DNA of 64,000 bases, taken from contig CAWIUB010000052.1 of assembly GCA_963839175.1 (NCBI GenBank), positions 84,297 through 148,296 on the forward strand, read 5' to 3'. This document shows, one piece after another, positions 9,149 to 17,344 of this stretch. Source of the DNA: CAWIUB01 sp963839175. GTDB lineage: Bacteria > Actinomycetota > Actinomycetes > Mycobacteriales > Jatrophihabitantaceae. The first letter of the stretch is position 1. The number at the start of each line of letters is the position of its first letter. Both the position numbers and the translations under genes were made by a program. A model generated the notes under the pieces. It saw only the letters and a program-made list of their open reading frames with translations, had not been told where the DNA came from and ran no database searches.

Positions 9149-9163
9149 TACCCCCATAGGGTA
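9149..9163. promoter_or_regulatory. CsoR operator in divergent promoter region
   Basis: TACCC-CCATA-GGGTA is a perfect 5-bp inverted repeat with a 5-base centre. It resembles known actinobacterial CsoR sites, in which a TACCC arm and a GGGTA arm flank a short C/G-rich centre. It sits between csoR (start 9110) and the permease (start 9192) and can control both. Confidence 0.7.
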
Positions 9164-9191
9164 GCTGGATTCGCGCGAAGGAGGGGTCGGC

Positions 9192-10397
9192 GTGGACACC
9201 GCCTGGCACGCCGTGCTGCACGCGCTCGAGGTCGCCGGATCGATGACGTGGCAGGTGACCTGGTCGCTGATCCTGGGTTTCACCCTGTCGGCGGTGATCG
9301 AGGCGCTGGTGCGCAAGTCGACGATTGCCCGGCTGCTGCCGGATGATCGGCCGCGCAGCCTGGCTACTGCAACTGGACTGGGTGCGGCGTCTTCGTCATG
9401 CTCCTACGCCGCGGTGGCGCTGGCCCGGTCGCTGTTCCGCAAGGGCGCGGACTTCACGGCGGCGATGGCGTTCCAGTTCGCCAGCACGAACCTGGTGATC
9501 GAACTCGGGCTGATCCTGGCCCTGCTGCTGGGTTGGCAGTTCACCCTGGCCGAGTTCGTCGGCGGCCCGATCATGATCGTGTTGCTCGCCTTGCTGTTCC
9601 GCCGCTTCCTCACCGCGAAGTTACGGGCCGCGGCCCGCGAACAGGCCGACAAGGCCGTGGCCGGGGCGATGGAGGGCCACGCCTCGATGGACATGAGCGT
9701 CGCCGGCGAAGGCAGCTTCTGGCGACGATTGGCCAGCCCGGCCGGGTTCACCTCGGTCAGCCACAACTTCGTCATGGAATGGGCCGCCATCCTGCGCGAC
9801 CTGGCCGGCGGCCTGCTCATCGCCGGTATGGCGGGGGCCTGGATCCCCGACTCCTTCTGGCAGCATCTGTTCGTCACCGACCACCCGCTGCTGGCCAAGA
9901 TCTGGGGTCCGCTGATCGGCCCGGTCGTCGCGGTCGTCACGTTCGTCTGCTCCATCGGCAACGCTCCGCTCGCAGCGGTGCTGTGGAACGGCGGAATCAG
10001 CTTCGGCGGCGTCATCAGCTTCATCTTCGCCGACCTGATCATCATCCCGATCCTGATCATCTACGCGAAGTACTACGGCAGGCGTATGGCCTGGTTCCTC
10101 TTCGGCACGTTCTATGTCACGATGGTGGCCGCGGGCTACGTCATCGAACTCGTCTTCGCCCCGCTCGGGCTCGTCCCGACGGGCACCCGGCACGCCGACG
10201 TCGGCGATGGCGGGGTTCAATGGAACTACACCACCATCCTGAACATCGTGTTCCTGCTGCTCGCGTTTGCGCTGGTGTGGCGGTTCCTCCGAACCGGCGG
10301 CCGTGCCATGCTCGCGATGATGGGTGGCGGCCCGGACGACATGACGGGCCACCACGAACATGGCGACCACGCCGCGCACCACCACCCCGGCGCCTAG
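9192..10397 (+). CDS. permease of the ArsP/SO_0444 (DUF318) type, probable copper or metal efflux
   Basis: A 401-residue polytopic membrane protein with about eight to ten hydrophobic segments. It carries the family motifs ATGLGAASSSCSYAA (double-serine-cysteine) near residue 60 and CSIGNAPLAAVLWNGG near residue 255. The two halves are joined by a soluble loop with HASMDMS. The C-terminus is histidine-rich (TGHHEHGDHAAHHHPGA), fitting metal handling. GTG start with GAAGGAGG upstream. The divergent csoR and shared operator suggest induction by copper. Related families export organoarsenicals or metals, so the exact substrate is inferred. Confidence 0.8.
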   Translation: MDTAWHAVLHALEVAGSMTWQVTWSLILGFTLSAVIEALVRKSTIARLLPDDRPRSLATATGLGAASSSCSYAAVALARSLFRKGADFTAAMAFQFASTNLVIELGLILALLLGWQFTLAEFVGGPIMIVLLALLFRRFLTAKLRAAAREQADKAVAGAMEGHASMDMSVAGEGSFWRRLASPAGFTSVSHNFVMEWAAILRDLAGGLLIAGMAGAWIPDSFWQHLFVTDHPLLAKIWGPLIGPVVAVVTFVCSIGNAPLAAVLWNGGISFGGVISFIFADLIIIPILIIYAKYYGRRMAWFLFGTFYVTMVAAGYVIELVFAPLGLVPTGTRHADVGDGGVQWNYTTILNIVFLLLAFALVWRFLRTGGRAMLAMMGGGPDDMTGHHEHGDHAAHHHPGA

Positions 10398-10927
10398 CGA
10401 TGCTCCTGGCCGAGGGTCCACACTTCGGGAGTTACTGGAGCGTTAGGCGAACCAAGTACTCCCGACGTCGCGGAGGCGGTCGACCACAGGCCGGGCCGGT
10501 CCAGCAGCCGGGAGAGCACGAGGACGCTTCGGGTGCGCACTACGTACGGCTCGGACCCTATGCGTTCCAGGACGTCCTCGAAGTGCTGCATGTCGGTGGC
10601 GCGCAGGTGTACCAGGGCGTCGGCGTCGCCGGTCACGGTGCACGCGGAAATCACTTCCGCGAAGCGGCTGACGCTGTCGCGGATGGTTGCGGGCATCGTC
10701 TTGCTATCGCAGTAGAGCTCCACATAGGCCTCGGTCGTCCATCCCAGGGCACCGGGGTCGACCTTCGCGGTGAAACCGGAGATGGCGCCCGTCCGAACCA
10801 GCCGATCGACGCGCCGCTTCACCGCGGGCGCCGACAAGCCGACCGTGGCGCCGATCTCGGCGAAGGTGGCCCGGCCGTCGGCGAGCAGGCACTCGACGAT
10901 CTTCTCGTCAAGTCCGTGGAGCCGCAT
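10394..10927 (-). CDS. Lrp/AsnC-family transcriptional regulator
   Basis: A 177-residue regulator. Residues 1-60 form the Lrp helix-turn-helix (LDEKIVECLLADGRATFAEI, then LSAPAVKRRVDRL). The rest is the RAM ligand-binding domain, with a low-complexity tail of about 25 residues. It is convergent with and overlaps the permease gene by 4 bases. It lies downstream of the ornithine aminotransferase and dimethylargininase genes on the same strand, overlapping the former by about 20 bases. The same set of genes occurs in Mycobacterium tuberculosis (rocD, the Rv2323c dimethylargininase, the Rv2324 AsnC regulator), so arginine or ornithine is the probable effector. Confidence 0.85.
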   Translation of the reverse strand: MRLHGLDEKIVECLLADGRATFAEIGATVGLSAPAVKRRVDRLVRTGAISGFTAKVDPGALGWTTEAYVELYCDSKTMPATIRDSVSRFAEVISACTVTGDADALVHLRATDMQHFEDVLERIGSEPYVVRTRSVLVLSRLLDRPGLWSTASATSGVLGSPNAPVTPEVWTLGQEHR

Positions 10928-12149
10928 CGGCCCTCCGCACTCCGGTGCTGAGCTCGGACAGGACTTCCGCGAGCTGGTCGATGGCCCAGTCGATCTCGTC
11001 GTCGGTAATCACGAGCGGCGGCCCCATGCGGATCGTGCTGCCGTGGGTGTCCTTCGCGAGGACGCCCCTGGGCAAGAGCTGTTCGCAGGCGACCCGGGCA
11101 GGCGGCAGCCCGTCCGCGAGGTCGATCCCCGCCCACAAGCCGCGGCAGCGCACCTGCCGAACCATTGTCGTGGGCAGCTGGGCCAAGCGTGCCTCTAGCC
11201 GGGCCCCGGCAGCGCGGGACCGCTCCTGGAACTCTCCGTTCTCGAGCAGATCGACCACCGCGCTGCCCACCGCGCAGGCGAGCGCGTTACCGCCGAAGGT
11301 GCTTCCGTGCTCGCCTGGATGCAGGACGTCCATCACCGGCCAGTCGGCAACGACGGCGGAGACCGGGACGATGCCGCCGCCGAGTGCCTTGCCGAGAATG
11401 TAGACGTCGGGAACCACACCTTCGAATTCGCAGGCAAACGTGGTCCCCGTCCGGCCCAGGCCGGACTGGATCTCGTCTGCCAACAACAGCACGTCGTGCC
11501 GGGTGCACAGCTCGCGCAGCCCCGCCAGGTAGCCCGCGGGGGGCAGGACGATCCCAGCTTCCCCCTGGACCGGCTCGACGATGACCGCGACGGTGTTCGG
11601 GTCGCGGATCTCGGCCTCGGCGGCGTCGAGGTCTCCGTAGGGCACCACGCTGAAGCCAGGCGTGAACGGACCGAAGCCGGCACGAGCGTCGGCGTCCGTC
11701 GAGAAGCTGACGACGCTGATCGTGCGACCGTGGAAGTTGCCGCCAAACGCGACGATCTTCGCGGTGCCGTCGGGCACACCCTTGACCTGGTAACCCCATT
11801 TGCGGGCCACCTTCAGGGCGGATTCCACCGCCTCGACCCCGGTGTTCATCGGCAGGACGGCATCTTTGCCGCACAGCCTCGCCAGCTTGCCGCAAAACTC
11901 GCCGAACCGATCGTGGTAGAACGCCCGGCTGGTCAGGGTCAGCCGGGCGAGCTGATCCTGAACGGCTGCGACCAGTCGAGGGTGGCGGTGGCCGAAGTTC
12001 AGCGCGGAATACGCAGCGAGCATGTCCAGGTACCGCCGCCCGTCGACGTCTTCCACCCACGCCCCGTCGCCGTGGGAGAGGACGACGGGAAGCGGGTGAT
12101 AGTTGCGCGCCGCGTGGCGGTCGGCTTCCAGGATGTCAAAACTCGTCAT
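10908..12149 (-). CDS. rocD: ornithine--oxo-acid transaminase
   Basis: A class III PLP aminotransferase of 413 residues counted from ATG 12149 (MTSFDILEADRHAARNYHPLP). That N-terminus is typical of ornithine aminotransferase, as is the NTGVEAVESALKVARKWGY motif. The PLP lysine is in ILGKALGGGIVPVSAV and the preceding aspartate in LLADEIQSGLGRTG. It converts ornithine and 2-oxoglutarate to glutamate semialdehyde and glutamate. The start overlaps the stop of the dimethylargininase gene (ATGA). An in-frame start at 12173 would lie inside that gene. Confidence 0.92.
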   Translation of the reverse strand: MTSFDILEADRHAARNYHPLPVVLSHGDGAWVEDVDGRRYLDMLAAYSALNFGHRHPRLVAAVQDQLARLTLTSRAFYHDRFGEFCGKLARLCGKDAVLPMNTGVEAVESALKVARKWGYQVKGVPDGTAKIVAFGGNFHGRTISVVSFSTDADARAGFGPFTPGFSVVPYGDLDAAEAEIRDPNTVAVIVEPVQGEAGIVLPPAGYLAGLRELCTRHDVLLLADEIQSGLGRTGTTFACEFEGVVPDVYILGKALGGGIVPVSAVVADWPVMDVLHPGEHGSTFGGNALACAVGSAVVDLLENGEFQERSRAAGARLEARLAQLPTTMVRQVRCRGLWAGIDLADGLPPARVACEQLLPRGVLAKDTHGSTIRMGPPLVITDDEIDWAIDQLAEVLSELSTGVRRADAAPRT

Positions 12150-12973
12150 TGCCGGAGCTCCAGCGTGCAGCATTTCGCTCCCCCACCCGCCTTCCGGAAC
12201 TCCGAGAGGTCCACGGGGTGCGCAACGAATCCCCGGCTGGCGAGCTGCTCGATCAGGCTGGTCGCGTCGGCGGCGACGACGACGTTGCAGCCGTCGGACA
12301 CCGCGTTCAACCCGAACGCCTCAGCGTCCTGCGCGCACGCCTTGATCGCATCGGGAAAGAGCATGTCGATGACCTTCCTGCTGCCGGCGCTGAACGCATC
12401 GGGCAGATAGGCGATCTGCGAGTCGGTGAGTACCGCGAGGGCTGTGTCAAGGTGGTAGTACCGCGGATCGACGAGCTCGAGGCTGATCACCGGCCGGCCG
12501 AAGTACTCCTGGATCTCCGCGGACGCCCGCGGGTCACTGCGGAACCCGAACCCGGCAAGCACCCAATCCCCGACGAGCAGGTAGTCCCCCTCGCCCTCCA
12601 TGACGTGAGACGGGGCTTGGACCGTGAGCCCGTCCCGGTGAAACCAGTCCAGGTAGGCTGCCGCCTCGGGCTGGCGCTCCCCGTGGACGAAGCTCGCGCC
12701 GATCGCGCGGCCGTCGATAACCAGTCCCCCGTTCGCGGCGAAAACCATGTCCGGCAGGCCGGCAACCGGCTCAATCAGCTCGACGACATGGCCCAGGTCG
12801 AGGTACAAATCGCGCAAAGTCGACCACTGCTTGAACGCTGCGTCCTTGTCGACCGCATCGTCCAGGCGCATCCATGGATTGATCGAGTACGTGACATCGA
12901 AGTAGGCCGGAGGACACATCAGATAGCGCCGAGGCCGCGACGCACGTCCGGCCTGGGACCCCTGCGTGTTCAC
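12146..12973 (-). CDS. dimethylargininase-like amidinotransferase/hydrolase
   Basis: A 275-residue protein of the guanidino-group-modifying superfamily. It has MCPPAYFDVTYSINPWM at the N-terminus, LPDMVFAANGG, the catalytic-histidine region PRYYHLDTAL and the C-terminal nucleophile in KAGGGAKCCTLEL (Cys 268/269). Dimethylargininase releases citrulline and a methylamine from methylated arginine; some relatives act directly on arginine or ornithine. GTG start with AAAGGTGG. It is first in an operon with ornithine aminotransferase and an Lrp regulator, which points to arginine or ornithine breakdown. Confidence 0.85.
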   Translation of the reverse strand: MNTQGSQAGRASRPRRYLMCPPAYFDVTYSINPWMRLDDAVDKDAAFKQWSTLRDLYLDLGHVVELIEPVAGLPDMVFAANGGLVIDGRAIGASFVHGERQPEAAAYLDWFHRDGLTVQAPSHVMEGEGDYLLVGDWVLAGFGFRSDPRASAEIQEYFGRPVISLELVDPRYYHLDTALAVLTDSQIAYLPDAFSAGSRKVIDMLFPDAIKACAQDAEAFGLNAVSDGCNVVVAADATSLIEQLASRGFVAHPVDLSEFRKAGGGAKCCTLELRQ

Positions 12974-13004
12974 GCCTGACCACCTTTCTCACGGGAGCGC
13001 GACG

Positions 13005-13081
13005 TTCGCAAGAAGTATGTTCCGCCAGCGCCAGCCGAAACAGCACAGATGCTTGCAGCATGGTGACGATTTCTTGCGCAA
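13005..13081. promoter_or_regulatory. candidate Lrp sites upstream of the dimethylargininase operon
   Basis: Two related sites in inverted orientation lie in the divergent promoter region: TTCGCAAGAA (13005-13014) and TTTCTTGCGCAA (13070-13081). The second contains the perfect 8-base palindrome TTGCGCAA. They are about 65 bases apart, close to six helical turns. They could be sites for the Lrp regulator at the end of the operon. This is inferred from repetition and position. Confidence 0.3.
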
Positions 13082-13149
13082 TCGACACCCGAGCAGTCTG
13101 ATCGTTGTGCATGCGGACCATGCACTGCAGCGTGGAGGACGATGGCGGG

Positions 13150-14010
13150 ATGCGTGACGCGAGATCCACCGGTCCCGTCCTGATCACCGGCTGCTCGTCC
13201 GGAATCGGCAGGGCGACGGCGCTCAGTCTGCACGAGGCGGGGCTGACGGTGTACGCGTCGGCGCGCAACGTCGAGAGCCTGGCCGACCTCGCCGACATGG
13301 GGATCCACACGCTCCGTCTGGACGTGACCGACGAGGAGTCCATGACTGCGGCGGTGACGGCCGTCGAGGCCGATGCCGGTTCGGTCGGAGCGCTGATCAA
13401 CAACGCCGGGTACGGGCTGTACGGGCCGGTGGAGCAGCAGCCGATGAGTGAGGTCCGCCGTCAGTTCGAGACCAACTTCTTCGGCTTGGTACGGCTGACC
13501 CAGCTGGTCCTGCCGGGCATGCGCCGCGCACGGCGGGGCCGGATCGTCAACGTCTCCTCGATGGGCGGACGCACGACACTGCCGGGCGGCGCCTTCTACC
13601 ACGCCTCCAAGCACGCGGTCGAAGCCTTCAGTGACGCGCTGCGGATGGAGGTCGCGCAGTTCGGCATCGACGTCGTACTCATCGAACCGGGACCTGTGAA
13701 GACCCCATGGAACGATGTGGCCGCCGCGTCGGTGTCGACCGCCGGCCAGCCCGCGGAGGCGGATCCCTACGCGGCGTTCAAGGCCGCGGTCGTCGCGTCG
13801 TTCGGCACCGGCACCACGGGGCCGATAGCGCGGCTCGCCTCGACCGCCGAGGACATCGGCGCGGTCATCACCAGTGCCGTCACCGCCCGCCGGCCGCGAA
13901 CGCGTTACCTCATCAACCCCCTCGCCAAGATCACCGTCGGGATGAAGGCTCTGCTCCCGGACCGCGCCTACGACGCTGCGCTGCGACGCCAATACGGCCT
14001 GCCCCGCTGA
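13150..14010 (+). CDS. short-chain dehydrogenase/reductase
   Basis: A 286-residue classical SDR. It has the cofactor motif TGCSSGIG near residue 13, the NNAG motif (LINNAGYGLYGP), the catalytic serine in NVSSMGG and the YHASK active site with Tyr and Lys in place. Proteins of this shape are often annotated as oxidoreductases of unknown substrate. I use ATG 13150, following TGGAGGACGATGGCGGG; an earlier in-frame start at 13105 would place extra residues before the cofactor fold. It is divergent from the arginine operon. Confidence 0.85.
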   Translation: MRDARSTGPVLITGCSSGIGRATALSLHEAGLTVYASARNVESLADLADMGIHTLRLDVTDEESMTAAVTAVEADAGSVGALINNAGYGLYGPVEQQPMSEVRRQFETNFFGLVRLTQLVLPGMRRARRGRIVNVSSMGGRTTLPGGAFYHASKHAVEAFSDALRMEVAQFGIDVVLIEPGPVKTPWNDVAAASVSTAGQPAEADPYAAFKAAVVASFGTGTTGPIARLASTAEDIGAVITSAVTARRPRTRYLINPLAKITVGMKALLPDRAYDAALRRQYGLPR

Positions 14011-14057
14011 CCGCACGCGGGCGACGTCGAGCAGATCACCCAATTCCTCGGTCCGGC

Positions 14058-14669
14058 CTACGGCGAGGGGTCGACGGGCTGGAAGTAGTGGTCGAGCGTC
14101 CAGTCTGAGAGCCGCAGGCTGAGATTCCGGCTGGCGACATCGGCCGAGCGGAAATGGATTCCCTGCCACACCCTGGCGTCGACGACATCCGCGCGCAGCG
14201 CGCTGCCGGTGTCGTAGTGGCGGGTGACATTCGGCACCGCGGTCGAGATAAGTGTCAGGTTCAGCTGCTGAGTGTGGAACAGCTCTTCCAGTCCACCCGT
14301 CGTGGTCGCGGCGAGTGAGTTGTACCCGCTCGGGTACTCGGGATACGGCGGGGTCGTGATCAGCGGCACCCAGGTGGGGTCGGCGGTGGTGTCCGGGTTT
14401 CCGTCAGTGTCGGCCAGATAGATGGCGGTGATCGGCCGCCATAAGCCGTAGACGTACTTTGCACGCCACACTGTGATGATCGCGTCCGCCATGCTCATGT
14501 CGACGCCGGCGAACATCCGAGCCGATTGGACGATGTCCAGGTTCCGTAGCGTCGCCTGGTCACGAAGCACAGCGTTGAATTGGACGAACGCGTTGCCGGA
14601 GAAGAACCGCGCAGTATCTGTCTGATCGGATGTCCGTACCGTCGAGGTCGCCGAGCCGTACGCCTTCAC
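14058..14669 (-). pseudogene. remnant of a vanadium-dependent haloperoxidase/PAP2-type protein
   Basis: This 203-codon frame matches only the second half of the bacterial vanadium-haloperoxidase-like family: YVYGLWRPITAIYLAD, PPYPEYPSG and VWQGIHFRSAD in order. Full-length relatives are roughly 400-500 residues with a secretion signal. Here an in-frame TGA lies 12 bases upstream of the GTG, and no signal or first half can be found. The vanadate-site histidine after PSG is replaced by tyrosine (PSGYNS). Truncation plus loss of that residue suggests a decaying, inactive gene. Confidence 0.65.
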
Positions 14670-14743
14670 CTCGTTCCCTCAGGAGACTGTCTTGATGACA
14701 CCCGTCTAATCTGCCGGCGGTCACCGTCCACCGCTGATTGCAG

Positions 14744-15733
14744 CTAAGCCCCGGGTCCGATCTGGATCGATACTCGTCCCTCGATCTGGTTGCGGGTTAT
14801 CGCGCGAAGGGCGTCGGCGCCGTCCCGCAGCGGGATCCTCGCACCGACTCGTGGGGCGAGCCGTGCCTGGCCGATCATCGCGTTCAGTTCTCGGGCCATG
14901 AACAACCCATAGCCGGGATTGACATCGGTCACGAACTCGCGCCAGGCCGCACCAAGCACGGAGATGTTGCGCAGCAGTAGACGATTCATCCTCAGCTGCG
15001 GGATCTCCCCCGAGGCGAATCCCACGATCACCAGTCGGCCTTCGGGCGCGACCGCTCGCACACTCTGGTCGAATCGCGCACCGCCGACCGGATCAATCAG
15101 CACGTCCACGCCACGGCCGTTCGTCAAAGTCCGCGCGGCTTCGACCCAATCGAGGCCCGGCGACAGCACCTCGTCAGCGCCCGCTTCCCGCGCGGCTCGC
15201 TGCCGCACCGGCGAACTGGCCACCGCGATCACGCGCGCGCCCAGCGCCTTGGCCACCTGGATCATCGCCTGCCCAAGCCCGCCCCCGGCGCCGTGCACCA
15301 GCACGACCTCACCGACGGCGAGTTGAGCCCGACGGACCAAGGCGAAGTACGCGCTGTGATAGTTGACGACCAGCGCGCCATTGTTCCAATGTTCTGGGTC
15401 GTCCGGTGCCGGATAGACCTGACCGGGGGACACCGAAACAACCTCGGCGCAGGCACCGTGCACGCCGGTGAGCGCGACGACTCGCTGCCCAGGGCGCCAG
15501 GGTGAGTTGGCCAGGGCTTCGCGCACGATGCCGGACAATTCCATCCCTGGCACGAACGGCAGTGCGGGTCGAACCTGATAGCCACCCCGTGCGATCAACG
15601 CGTCAGGAAAGCCCAAACCAGCCGCCTGCACGTCGATCAGGACGCCATTTGAATTGTCGGGCACCTCGATGTCGCGCACCTGGATCGCTGCTGGATCGTC
15701 AAACGCCGCCACGATCAACGCCTTCATCGCCAT
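14744..15733 (-). CDS. NADPH:quinone oxidoreductase-like (zinc-free MDR family)
   Basis: A 329-residue medium-chain reductase. The N-terminal GroES-like domain has FPDALIARGGYQVRPALPF and PGMELSG. The Rossmann motif VHGAGGGLGQAMIQVAKALGA starts near residue 147. No catalytic or structural zinc cysteines are present, placing it with the QOR-like or enoyl-reductase branch. It probably reduces quinones or enones with NADPH in the cytoplasm. It starts 11 bases after the XRE regulator gene on the same strand and is likely cotranscribed with it. Confidence 0.88.
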   Translation of the reverse strand: MAMKALIVAAFDDPAAIQVRDIEVPDNSNGVLIDVQAAGLGFPDALIARGGYQVRPALPFVPGMELSGIVREALANSPWRPGQRVVALTGVHGACAEVVSVSPGQVYPAPDDPEHWNNGALVVNYHSAYFALVRRAQLAVGEVVLVHGAGGGLGQAMIQVAKALGARVIAVASSPVRQRAAREAGADEVLSPGLDWVEAARTLTNGRGVDVLIDPVGGARFDQSVRAVAPEGRLVIVGFASGEIPQLRMNRLLLRNISVLGAAWREFVTDVNPGYGLFMARELNAMIGQARLAPRVGARIPLRDGADALRAITRNQIEGRVSIQIGPGA

Positions 15734-15743
15734 CTGTTGGCCA

Positions 15744-16589
15744 TTAGCCGATGTAGGTCTTGGCGACCGCCGCTATTCGGCCGATCGAATTCTTCGGGCT
15801 CAGGGCGATGCCCCGCAGCTGATCGAAGACTCGGTGATAGCGGGCGAGATCGCTGGCTCTCTGGAGATAGCGCTCGGCGCTCAGCTCTTCGACGTAGACC
15901 ATGTCGGACACCGCTTCGTCGAACTGCATGATCGTGAACGTGCTGTTCAGTGCGGGGTGCGCGCCCGCCTCGAATCCGAGCACTCGGATGTCGATGTTGG
16001 CCTGCTTGGCGCTATCGACCAGACTCTCGAGCTGCTCGCTCATGACCGGGCGGCCGCCGACCACGCGGCGCAGCGCACTTTCGTCGATGATCGCCTGAAA
16101 CCGAACGGGGTCGTCGCCGCCGAGACGACGTTGCCGCGTGAGGCGAGATTCGAGCAGCTGCTCGACCTTCGCGTTGGAGTCTGGATGGGTCGCTTCCAGG
16201 ATCGCTCGGGCATAGTGCTCTGTCTGTAGCAGGCCCGGGACGATGTCCGACTTGTAGTCGCAGATTGATGCCGCAGCTGCCTCAAGACCGAGGAACGTCG
16301 AATACGGCATGTCGGGCTGCTGCCACCACGACGATTCCTCACTCTGCTTGGCGAGACTCATCAGATGGTCGCACTCGTCCGCGGGCAGGCCGTAGACATC
16401 GCACAGATCACGAACGTCGCGGAGCCTGGCGCCTCTGGCGCCCGTTTCAATACGGCTGATCTTGGTCGGTGAAACCAAGAGCTGCAGAGCTACCTGCTCG
16501 ATAGACATGTCCGCGTCCTGACGAAGCTGCCGGAGCTTCGCGGCGAGCTCGCGGCGACGAAGGGTGGGGTTCACTTTATGCGACATCAT
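15744..16589 (-). CDS. XRE-family regulator with C-terminal DUF5753 (Scr1-type)
   Basis: A 281-residue regulator. An N-terminal XRE helix-turn-helix (residues about 12-70; MSIEQVALQLLVSPTKISRIE) is followed by a DUF5753 domain with WWQQPDMPYSTFLGLEA, VPGLLQTEHYARAIL and RRVVGGRPVM. In streptomycete-like genomes this family is normally paired with a small DUF397 protein. No such gene is adjacent; a quinone oxidoreductase gene follows after 11 bases instead. The ligand or signal is unknown. Confidence 0.88.
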   Translation of the reverse strand: MMSHKVNPTLRRRELAAKLRQLRQDADMSIEQVALQLLVSPTKISRIETGARGARLRDVRDLCDVYGLPADECDHLMSLAKQSEESSWWQQPDMPYSTFLGLEAAAASICDYKSDIVPGLLQTEHYARAILEATHPDSNAKVEQLLESRLTRQRRLGGDDPVRFQAIIDESALRRVVGGRPVMSEQLESLVDSAKQANIDIRVLGFEAGAHPALNSTFTIMQFDEAVSDMVYVEELSAERYLQRASDLARYHRVFDQLRGIALSPKNSIGRIAAVAKTYIG

Positions 16590-16984
16590 CGAATCGCCCC
16601 TCTCATACCAGGATGGGCAATTACCATTGCACCTGCGGTTGGCACCTACCTCATGAATCTGTCGCTGTCACTTGCCAATAGCTGTCCGCAAGCGCATTCT
16701 TACAGCATGGGTGGACCGCCGATCAAGGGCACACGCCGGACGGCTGTCCGCCCCTAACGCTCCGGAGCGGACGGAGGTGGTCGGTAAGGGACCTCCCATA
16801 GCCGCTCACGTGGTAATTCGCCGCCCGCGCAACGGGTTTCAGCGTTGCTACCCAGGTTGCAGCGGCGCGGCCGCAGACATGCGAGCGCCCCCGGGTATCG
16901 ATTTCGCAGCGACACCGAGGGCACCCGCAACTCCTCGACGAACCACCCCACGGGCAGCTGCAACTGCCTAGATGGGAGCCCGTC
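16590..16984. other. intergenic region between divergent genes, no gene seen
   Basis: About 395 bases separate the XRE gene from a small membrane-protein gene, and I find no credible coding frame. TTGGCA (16639-16644) and TGCCAA (16673-16678) form a widely spaced inverted pair near the regulator start. Promoters for both directions should be here. Confidence 0.4.
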
Positions 16985-17341
16985 ATGCCAACGGTACCTC
17001 TCTTGGTGATCACCGCGGAAGCCCTCGCCGCAGCGGCACCGCGCAGGCCTGCCGACGCGGCGCGAGCGATCGCGGACTCTGCCACGGTCGCCGTTGTCGT
17101 AACGGCGATGCTGCTCATCGCAGCTGTCGGCGTGCTCACCTCGGCGGTGGGAGCACTGGCGATCGTCATCCGAGCAGCGGCGTTGATCTTCCGCATGCTG
17201 CTGGTGATGATCGTCGTGATCGTGCTGGTCGCTGTTCTGCTCAGCAGACGGCAGCGCGAAACACATCCGCCACCGCCGCATCCCACCCGGGCGCCTAGCG
17301 CGGGAATACTGGTCGGCGGCCACGGCTCCGAAGCGAGGTGA
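16985..17341 (+). CDS. small membrane protein of unknown function
   Basis: A 118-residue protein starting at ATG 16985 after GGGAGCCCGTC. Residues about 32-58 and 60-86 are strongly hydrophobic (VAVVVTAMLLIAAVGVLT; LLVMIVVIVLVAVLL). They are followed by a basic and then proline-rich cytoplasmic-type tail. I do not recognise a family. It ends 3 bases before the GTG of the next gene, so the two are probably an operon. Hydrophobicity and spacing support it as real, but the N-terminal 30 residues are unremarkable. Confidence 0.45.
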   Translation: MPTVPLLVITAEALAAAAPRRPADAARAIADSATVAVVVTAMLLIAAVGVLTSAVGALAIVIRAAALIFRMLLVMIVVIVLVAVLLSRRQRETHPPPPHPTRAPSAGILVGGHGSEAR

Positions 17342-17344
17342 CCG

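Noticed and set aside
9398..10951. 517-codon open frame on the plus strand
   Set aside because: It overlaps the permease gene in another frame and is full of Arg, Gly and His without any family pattern; it is a GC-driven shadow.
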